Under the pieces are notes generated by a model. The model did no database searches. It saw only the letters and a program-made list of their open reading frames with translations, and was not told the origin of the DNA. From assembly GCF_035650855.1 (NCBI RefSeq), contig NZ_DASRGV010000213.1, positions 11,002 to 75,001 of the forward strand: DNA of 64,000 nucleotides, read 5' to 3'. The position numbers were made by a program, and so were the translations under genes. Source of the DNA: Actinocrinis sp035650855 (GTDB lineage: Bacteria > Actinomycetota > Actinomycetes > Streptomycetales > Catenulisporaceae). This document shows, one piece after another, positions 58,446 through 64,000 of the stretch (positions are counted from its first letter, which is position 1; the number at the start of each line of letters is the position of its first letter).

Positions 58446-59612
58446 ATGGGTGACCGGTCTACGGTCAAGGCGCGGCTTGCCGCGCTGCAAATCGAGCTGC
58501 CGTCGTGGGCGTTCGGCAACTCGGGGACCCGCTTCCGGGTCTTTCCGCAGCCGGGGGTGCCGCGCGATCCGTTCGAGAAGCTCGCGGACGCGGCGCAGGT
58601 GCACCGGTACACCGGGGCCGCGCCGACCGTGTCGCTGCACATCCCGTGGGACCGGGTTGAGGACTACGGCAAGCTCGCCGATCACGCCGCCTCGCTGGGC
58701 CTGCGCATCGGGATGATCAACTCGAACACCTTCCAGGACGAGGACTACAAGCTCGGCAGCGTCTGCCATCCGGACCCGAAGGTGCGCCGCAAGGCCCTGC
58801 AACACCTGCTGGACTGTGTGGACGTGATGGACGCCACCGGCTCCCGCGCGCTCAAGCTGTGGTTCGCGGACGGCACGAACTATCCGGGTCAAGATGACGT
58901 GGCGGCGCGTCAGGACCGGCTGTTCGAGGCCCTGACCGCCGTGTATGAGCGGCTTGGCGACGGGCAGCGGATGGTGCTGGAGTACAAGCTGTTCGAGCCG
59001 GCGTTCTACCACACCGACGTGCCGGACTGGGGAACTGCCTACGCCCACACGCTCAAGCTGGGCGAGAAGGCATCAGTGGTCGTGGACACCGGGCACCACG
59101 CGCCGGGCACCAACATCGAGTTCATCGTGGCGTTCCTGCTGCGCGAGCGGAAGCTGGGCGCGTTCGATCTGAACTCCCGCTTCTACGCCGACGACGACCT
59201 GATGGCCGGCGCCGCGGATCCGTTCCAGCTGTTCCGGATCGTGCACGAGGTGGTGCGCGGCGGCGGGCTGGAGCCGGACGCGAACGTGGCGTTCATGCTC
59301 GATCAGTGCCACAACATCGAGGAGAAGATCCCGGCGGTGATCCGCTCGGTGATGAACGTGCAGGAGGCGGTAGCCAAGGCGCTGCTGGTGGACTTGGACG
59401 CGCTGCGGACGGCGCAGCAGGCGGGCGACGTGCTGGGCGCCTATGAGGTGCTGATGGACGCGTACAACACGGATGTGCGCCCGCTGCTGGCTGAGCTGCG
59501 CGAGGAGCAAGGGCTCGATCCGGCTCCGGTCGCGGCCTACCGGGCTTCGGGCTGGCGGGAGCAGATCGTCGAGCAGCGCGTCGGCGGTACGCAGGCGGGG
59601 TGGGGAGCATGA
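58446..59612 (+). CDS. rhaI: L-rhamnose isomerase
   Basis: A 388-aa TIM-barrel isomerase converting L-rhamnose to L-rhamnulose. Motifs are AFGNSGTRFRVFPQPGVPRD, SLHIPWDRVEDY, GMINSNTFQDEDYKLGS, metal ligands in VLEYKLFEPAFYHTDVPDWG and VDTGHHAPGTNIEF, and FDLNSRFYADDDL. This is the actinobacterial/rhizobial RhaI type rather than E. coli RhaA. ATG 58446 follows AGGGCAGGG. It is coupled to rhaE by ATGA. Confidence 0.92.
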   Translation: MGDRSTVKARLAALQIELPSWAFGNSGTRFRVFPQPGVPRDPFEKLADAAQVHRYTGAAPTVSLHIPWDRVEDYGKLADHAASLGLRIGMINSNTFQDEDYKLGSVCHPDPKVRRKALQHLLDCVDVMDATGSRALKLWFADGTNYPGQDDVAARQDRLFEALTAVYERLGDGQRMVLEYKLFEPAFYHTDVPDWGTAYAHTLKLGEKASVVVDTGHHAPGTNIEFIVAFLLRERKLGAFDLNSRFYADDDLMAGAADPFQLFRIVHEVVRGGGLEPDANVAFMLDQCHNIEEKIPAVIRSVMNVQEAVAKALLVDLDALRTAQQAGDVLGAYEVLMDAYNTDVRPLLAELREEQGLDPAPVAAYRASGWREQIVEQRVGGTQAGWGA

Positions 59613-61654
59613 GCGACAATGGCGCGAATGTCGTGCGGCAGTTGTTGGAGCGGTCTAACCGTCTGGGTTCTGATCCGCGCAACACGAACTACGCCGGCGG
59701 CAACACCTCGGCGAAGGGCACCGCGACCGACCCGGTGACCTGCGCGGACACCGAACTGCTGTGGGTCAAGGGCTCCGGCGGCGACCTGGGCACCCTGACC
59801 AGGGCCGGGCTGGCGGTGCTGCGGCTGGACCGGGTGCGCGCGCTCGTCGACGTCTATCCGGGCGTCGAGCACGAAGACGAGATGGTCGCGGCGTTCGACT
59901 ACTGCCTGCACGGCAAGGGCGGTGCGGCTCCGTCGATCGACACCGCGATGCACGCCCTCGTGGACGCCCCGCACGTGGACCACCTGCATCCCGACTCCGG
60001 GATCGCGCTGGCGACCGCCGCCGACGGCGAGAAGCTGACCGCGGAGTGCTTCGGCGAGACGGTCGTGTGGGTGCCCTGGCGGCGCCCCGGCTTCCAGCTC
60101 GGCCTGGACATCGCCGCGATCAAGCGGCAGAACCCGGACGCGATCGGCTGCGTCCTCGGCGGTCACGGCATCACCGCCTGGGGCGAGACCAGCGAGCAGT
60201 GCGAGGCCAACTCGCTGCACATCATCCGCACCGCGCAAAGCTTCTTGGAGGAGCGCGGCAATCCCGAGCCTTTCGGCCCGATCGTCGCGGGCTTCGAACC
60301 GCTGGCCGAGGCCGAGCGCCACGAGCGCGCCGCCGCGCTCGCACCAGTTATCAGGGGCCTGGCTTCGAGTGATCACCGGCAGGTCGGCCACTACACCGAC
60401 AGCGAGGTGGTGCTCGACTTCCTCGCGCGCGCCGAGCATCCGCGCCTGGCCGCGCTGGGCACCTCGTGCCCGGACCACTTCCTGCGCACCAAGGTCCGGC
60501 CGCTCGTGCTCGACCTGCCGCCGACTGTCCCGTTGGACGAGACGATAGCGCGGCTGAAGGAACTGCACGCCGCCTACCGCGAGGACTACGCCGCCTACTA
60601 CGCGAGGCACGCCGCGCCGGACAGCCCGGCGATGCGCGGCGCGGATCCGGCGATCGTGCTGGTGCCCGGCGTCGGCATGTTCTCCTTCGGCAAGGACAAG
60701 CAGACCGCGCGGGTGGCCGGCGAGTTCTACGTCAACGCGATCAACGTGATGCGCGGCGCAGAGTCCGTGTCCTGCTACGCCCCGATCCCGGAGTCGGAGA
60801 AGTTCCGGATCGAGTACTGGGCGCTGGAGGAGGCCAAGCTTCGGCGGATGCCGAAGCCCAAGCCCCTCGCCGGACGCATCGCGCTGGTCACCGGGGCCGG
60901 TTCCGGGATCGGCAGGGCGATCGCGCGCCGGCTGGCCGCTGAGGGCGCTTGCGTCGTCGTCGCGGACCTCAACGCCGAAAGCGCAGCGACCGTGGCCGAA
61001 GAGCTGGGTGGAGCGGACCGCGCCGTCGCGGTGTCCGCGGACGTCACCGACGAGCAGCAGATCGCCGCCGCCTTCCAGGCCGCGGCCCTCGCCTTCGGCG
61101 GCGTCGACCTGGTCGTGAACAACGCGGGCATCTCGGTCTCCAAGCCGTTGCTGGAGACCACCGCCCGCGACTGGGATCTGCAGCACGACATCATGGCGCG
61201 CGGCTCGTTCCTCGTCTCCCGCGAGGCCGCGCGCGTCATGGTCGGGCAGGGGCTCGGCGGCGACATCGTGTACATCGCCTCGAAGAACGCGGTGTTCGCC
61301 GGGCCGAACAACATCGCCTACTCGGCCACCAAGGCCGACCAGGCGCATCAAGTCAGGCTGCTGGCTGCCGAGCTCGGCGAGCACGGCATCCGCGTCAACG
61401 GCGTCAACCCGGACGGCGTGGTGCGCGGCTCGGGGATCTTCGCCGGCGGCTGGGGCGCCAAGCGGGCCGCGGTCTACGGCGTGCCGGAAGAGAAGCTCGG
61501 CGAGTACTACGCCCAGCGCACCCTGCTCAAGCGCGAGGTGCTGCCCGAGCACGTGGCCAATGCCGTCTTCGCCCTGACCGGCGGCGATCTGAGCCACACG
61601 ACCGGGCTGCACGTCCCCGTCGACGCCGGCGTCGCCGCCGCCTTCCTGCGATGA
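59609..61654 (+). CDS. rhaE: Bifunctional rhamnulose-1-phosphate aldolase / alcohol (lactaldehyde) dehydrogenase
   Basis: A 681-aa fusion. The N-terminal class II aldolase domain (about 1-400) has NYAGGNTSAKG, HVDHLHPDSGIA (zinc ligands) and GGHGITAWG. The C-terminal SDR domain (about 420-681) has VTGAGSGIGRAIA, NNAGIS and YSATKADQ. It would split L-rhamnulose-1-phosphate to dihydroxyacetone phosphate and L-lactaldehyde and oxidise the latter to L-lactate. ATG overlaps rhaI by 4 bp and its stop overlaps rhaB by 4 bp. Confidence 0.92.
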   Translation: MSDNGANVVRQLLERSNRLGSDPRNTNYAGGNTSAKGTATDPVTCADTELLWVKGSGGDLGTLTRAGLAVLRLDRVRALVDVYPGVEHEDEMVAAFDYCLHGKGGAAPSIDTAMHALVDAPHVDHLHPDSGIALATAADGEKLTAECFGETVVWVPWRRPGFQLGLDIAAIKRQNPDAIGCVLGGHGITAWGETSEQCEANSLHIIRTAQSFLEERGNPEPFGPIVAGFEPLAEAERHERAAALAPVIRGLASSDHRQVGHYTDSEVVLDFLARAEHPRLAALGTSCPDHFLRTKVRPLVLDLPPTVPLDETIARLKELHAAYREDYAAYYARHAAPDSPAMRGADPAIVLVPGVGMFSFGKDKQTARVAGEFYVNAINVMRGAESVSCYAPIPESEKFRIEYWALEEAKLRRMPKPKPLAGRIALVTGAGSGIGRAIARRLAAEGACVVVADLNAESAATVAEELGGADRAVAVSADVTDEQQIAAAFQAAALAFGGVDLVVNNAGISVSKPLLETTARDWDLQHDIMARGSFLVSREAARVMVGQGLGGDIVYIASKNAVFAGPNNIAYSATKADQAHQVRLLAAELGEHGIRVNGVNPDGVVRGSGIFAGGWGAKRAAVYGVPEEKLGEYYAQRTLLKREVLPEHVANAVFALTGGDLSHTTGLHVPVDAGVAAAFLR

Positions 61655-63066
61655 GCCAGAGCACGGACAGCGGCGGAGCGAAGAGCGGTGACGTGAAGAG
61701 CTTCGCCGCGATCGACCTCGGCGCCTCCAGCGGGCGGGTGATCCGGGGCGCCGTCGGACCTGATCGGCTCGACGTGGTCGAGGTGCATCGCTTCCGCAAC
61801 GAGCCGCGGTTTGTCCGCGAGGCGCTGCGCTGGGACTTCGCGGCGCTTGAACGCGGGGCTCGCGAGGGCCTGCGGCTCGCCGGGCCGGTCGACGGGATCG
61901 GGATCGACTCGTGGGCCGTGGACTACGGCCTGCTCGACACGGACGGCCGCTTGATCGACGATCCGGTGCACTACCGGGACGGCCGCACCGACGGCGTGGC
62001 TGATCAAGTCTTCAAGCTGATATCGGCGCGACGCATGTACGAGCTGACCGGGATTCAGAACCAGCCGTTCAACACCGTTCACCAGCTTTACGCGGCGCAG
62101 CAGACCGCGGAGCTCAAGGCGGCCGCGCGCATCCTGATGGTCCCGGATCTGCTGTCCTGGAGGCTGACCGGTGTCGCCGGGACCGAGGTCACCAATGCGT
62201 CGACCACGGGGCTGTTCGACACCGACACGCGCCGCTGGTCCCGCGAGATCTTCGAGGCACTCCGCCTCGACTGCGGCCTGTTCGCGCCGCTGCGCGGCCC
62301 GGGCGAACCGGCCGGTGTGGCGGCGGATTTCGCAGCGCCCGTGTTCACGGTGGGCTCGCACGACACCGCCTCGGCGGTCGCCGCCGTGCCCGCAGAGGGC
62401 GGGAACTTCGGCTACATCTCCTCGGGCACGTGGTCGCTGGTGGGCGTCGAGCTGAACGCGCCGATCCGGACCGAGCAGTCGCGCGCCGCGAACTTCACCA
62501 ACGAGATCGGCGTCGACGGCACGGTGCGCTACCTGCGCAACGTCATGGGGTTGTGGCTCTTGCAGGAGTGCCTGCGCGAGTGGGGGCGCGCGGGCGACCT
62601 GCCCGCACTTCTCGGCGCGGCCGCGCACGTTCCCGCGCGCCGTAGCCTGATCGATGCGAGCGACCCGGTGTTCCTCGCCCCCGGCGGCATGCCGGAGCGG
62701 ATCGTCGCCGCCTGTCAGCGCTCTGAGCAGCCGGTCCCGCGCGACCACGCGGAGATAGTGCGCTGCATCCTTGACTCGCTCGCCGAGGCATACCGCACGT
62801 CGTTGACCGAAGCGGCGCAGCTGTCCGGGAAGCGGATCGACGTCGTGCACATTGTCGGCGGCGGTGCGCTCAACGAGCTGCTCTGCCAGTTGACGGCGGA
62901 CGCGGTCGGGCTGCCGGTGCTGGCCGGTCCGGTCGAGGCCGCCGCGATCGGCAACCTGCTGATACAGGCGCGGGCGGCGGGAGCGATCGAGGGCGACCTG
63001 GCGGATCTGCGCTCGTTGATCGCGCGCACGCAGCCGCTACGCCGATTCGAGCCCTCATGCGGGTAG
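61651..63066 (+). CDS. rhaB: Rhamnulokinase
   Basis: A 471-aa FGGY-family sugar kinase. AIDLGASSGRVIRG is the phosphate-binding motif; GIDSWAVDYGLLD, VPDLLSWRLTG and YISSGTWSLVG are typical of RhaB; IVGGGALNELL is the C-terminal ATP-site motif. It phosphorylates L-rhamnulose at C1. It is coupled on both sides (4-bp overlap with rhaE, 10-bp overlap with lutA). Confidence 0.93.
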   Translation: MSQSTDSGGAKSGDVKSFAAIDLGASSGRVIRGAVGPDRLDVVEVHRFRNEPRFVREALRWDFAALERGAREGLRLAGPVDGIGIDSWAVDYGLLDTDGRLIDDPVHYRDGRTDGVADQVFKLISARRMYELTGIQNQPFNTVHQLYAAQQTAELKAAARILMVPDLLSWRLTGVAGTEVTNASTTGLFDTDTRRWSREIFEALRLDCGLFAPLRGPGEPAGVAADFAAPVFTVGSHDTASAVAAVPAEGGNFGYISSGTWSLVGVELNAPIRTEQSRAANFTNEIGVDGTVRYLRNVMGLWLLQECLREWGRAGDLPALLGAAAHVPARRSLIDASDPVFLAPGGMPERIVAACQRSEQPVPRDHAEIVRCILDSLAEAYRTSLTEAAQLSGKRIDVVHIVGGGALNELLCQLTADAVGLPVLAGPVEAAAIGNLLIQARAAGAIEGDLADLRSLIARTQPLRRFEPSCG

Positions 63067-63773
63067 CCCTGTTCGTCACCTGCGTCAACGACCTGGCGTT
63101 CCCGCAGGCGGGGATCGCGGCGGTCACGCTGCTCGAACGCCTCGGCGTCGAGGTGGAGTTCCCGGCGGCGCAGACCTGCTGCGGTCAGATGCACTACAAC
63201 ACCGGCTATCCGGACGAGGCGCGGCCGCTGGCGGAGAAGTTCGCCCGCGACTTCGCGGGATACGACGCCGTGGTCGCGCCCTCGGGTTCGTGCGCGGCGT
63301 TCGTCGAGCACGTCCATCCCGAGCTGGCTGCGCTGGCGGTCGGCGGAACGCCTCCGGTCTACGAGCTGACCGCGTTCCTGACCGATGTGCTGCGCGTCGA
63401 GGACGTCGGCGCCTACTTCCCGCACCGCGTGGTCTACCACCCGACGTGCCATTCGAGTCGGCTGCTGGGCCTCGGCGAGCGGCCGCTACGGCTGCTGCGC
63501 GCGGTCGAAGGGCTCGAACTCGCCGAGCTGCCCGGAGCGGACGAGTGCTGCGGTTTCGGCGGAACGTTCGCGGTGAAGAACCCTGATGTCTCGACGGCTA
63601 TGGGCCGGGACAAGCTTGCCCGCGCGGTGGAGGCCGGTGCGCAGTTCCTCACCGCGGTGGACAACTCGTGCCTGATGCACTTGGGCGGCCTCGCACGGCG
63701 CGGAGGCGAGCAGCTGACAACCATTCACCTGGCCGAGATTCTGGCCAGCACCAGATCTGGATCGGGGCAATGA
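63057..63773 (+). CDS. lutA: L-lactate oxidation complex subunit LutA (CCG-domain protein)
   Basis: A 238-aa protein with two CCG (DUF224) motifs: TCVND then TCCGQMHYNTG, and HPTCHSSRLL then DECCGFGGTFAVK. This matches LutA/YkgE, a subunit of the LutABC L-lactate dehydrogenase that yields pyruvate. It overlaps rhaB by 10 bp, placing lactate oxidation inside the rhamnose operon. Its TGA overlaps the lutB ATG. Confidence 0.88.
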   Translation: MRVALFVTCVNDLAFPQAGIAAVTLLERLGVEVEFPAAQTCCGQMHYNTGYPDEARPLAEKFARDFAGYDAVVAPSGSCAAFVEHVHPELAALAVGGTPPVYELTAFLTDVLRVEDVGAYFPHRVVYHPTCHSSRLLGLGERPLRLLRAVEGLELAELPGADECCGFGGTFAVKNPDVSTAMGRDKLARAVEAGAQFLTAVDNSCLMHLGGLARRGGEQLTTIHLAEILASTRSGSGQ

Positions 63774-64000
63774 GCGGCACGTTCGTGGGTATGCCTTCGT
63801 TTCCGGAGGCGGCGCGGGTTTCGACGAAGGACGCCCGGTTGCGGGCGAATCTGACCCGCGCGACGCACACCATCCGGGCGCGGCGCGAGCAGGCGGTCGC
63901 CGAACTGGCGGACTGGGCCGAGCTACGCGCGGCCGGCGCCGCGATCAAGGAACGCACACTGCGCCACCTGGACACCTACCTCCTGCAACTCGAAGAGAAG
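63770..64000 (+). CDS. lutB: LutB-like iron-sulfur protein, N-terminal part (3' end outside window)
   Basis: The first 77 codons only. FVGMPSFPEAARVSTKD, then a helix with LRANLTRATHTIRARR, LRAAGAAIKERTLRHLD, match the N-terminus of LutB (LUD domain plus later 4Fe-4S ferredoxin motifs, not visible here). ATG 63770 overlaps lutA (ATGA). It would carry electrons from lactate oxidation. Confidence 0.85.
   Translation, partial: MSGTFVGMPSFPEAARVSTKDARLRANLTRATHTIRARREQAVAELADWAELRAAGAAIKERTLRHLDTYLLQLEEK

Noticed and set aside
1..64000. Search by eye for CRISPR arrays, tRNA/rRNA genes, integrases and transposases
   Set aside because: No spaced direct repeats, tRNA-like cloverleafs or recombinase motifs were found; the tandem repeats present are short and inside genes.

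Overview
The window is high-GC DNA (roughly 70-75 % by eye), with short or overlapping gene spacing, frequent GTG starts and strong GGAGG-type ribosome binding sites. It carries actinobacterial families such as DrrAB-like ABC exporters, CBM2/CBM13/CBM20 secreted hydrolases and LacI-controlled sugar operons. This fits a filamentous actinomycete (Streptomyces-like or Catenulisporales-like); the sequence alone does not settle the genus. No rRNA, tRNA, CRISPR array or intact mobile element was seen.

Region 1 (1 to about 21.8 kb) is a biosynthetic gene cluster organised around a low-GC divergent spacer at 5.2-6.0 kb. Leftward runs a coupled operon: methyltransferase, acyl carrier protein (ACP), glycosyltransferase, ABC permease, ABC ATPase and a 4-hydroxymandelate-oxidase-like flavoenzyme cut by the window edge. 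Rightward runs a long, heavily overlapping operon. In order it holds an adenylating ligase, two ACPs, a ketosynthase (KS), a half-length chain-length-factor-like protein, a second KS, a 4-hydroxymandelate-synthase/HPPD-like dioxygenase, a phytanoyl-CoA-dioxygenase-like oxygenase and a DUF3050 protein. It continues with stand-alone E1 alpha/beta subunits, a 35-codon ORF, a second ligase, a KASIII, a third ACP on this strand and a KASIII-like protein lacking the catalytic Cys. A phosphopantetheinyl transferase (PPTase), an SGNH hydrolase and a membrane protein close the region. I read this as a discrete (type II) fatty-acid/polyketide-like assembly line using an aromatic C6-C2 or C6-C1 unit made from 4-hydroxyphenylpyruvate, with later methylation, glycosylation and export. 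I do not recognise it as any known cluster.

Region 2 (22.6-33.1 kb) is mixed accessory DNA. It contains secreted glycoside hydrolases (GH27-CBM13, GH5-CBM13), a large secreted protein of unknown function, a PatB-like lyase, a small secreted protein behind a perfect 28-bp inverted repeat, and a LuxR regulator. Two decayed loci each show C-terminal remnants of two genes meeting head to head (GH/GntR and DapA/LysR).

Region 3 (33.2-46.2 kb) is a polysaccharide/uronate utilisation locus. One long leftward operon encodes DUF2264, an ABC sugar importer, a DUF624 membrane protein, a GH88 unsaturated glucuronyl hydrolase, an IolB-type isomerase and a KduD-type dehydrogenase. A divergent operon encodes a heparinase II/III-type lyase and a regulator with a DeoR HTH joined to a LacI-type sensor. 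Region 4 (46.2-51.9 kb) holds two decayed genes, a secreted alpha-amylase and two secreted CBM2-linked SGNH esterases divergently arranged around palindromic operators.

Region 5 (52-64 kb) is an L-rhamnose regulon: RhaT-P-Q-S transporter, a LacI regulator, and divergent rhaI-rhaE-rhaB followed directly by lutA-lutB. Matching operator-like palindromes lie before the transporter and before rhaI. Together regions 3-5 suggest use of acidic, rhamnose- and glucuronate-containing polysaccharides, with rhamnose carbon flowing through lactate to pyruvate.
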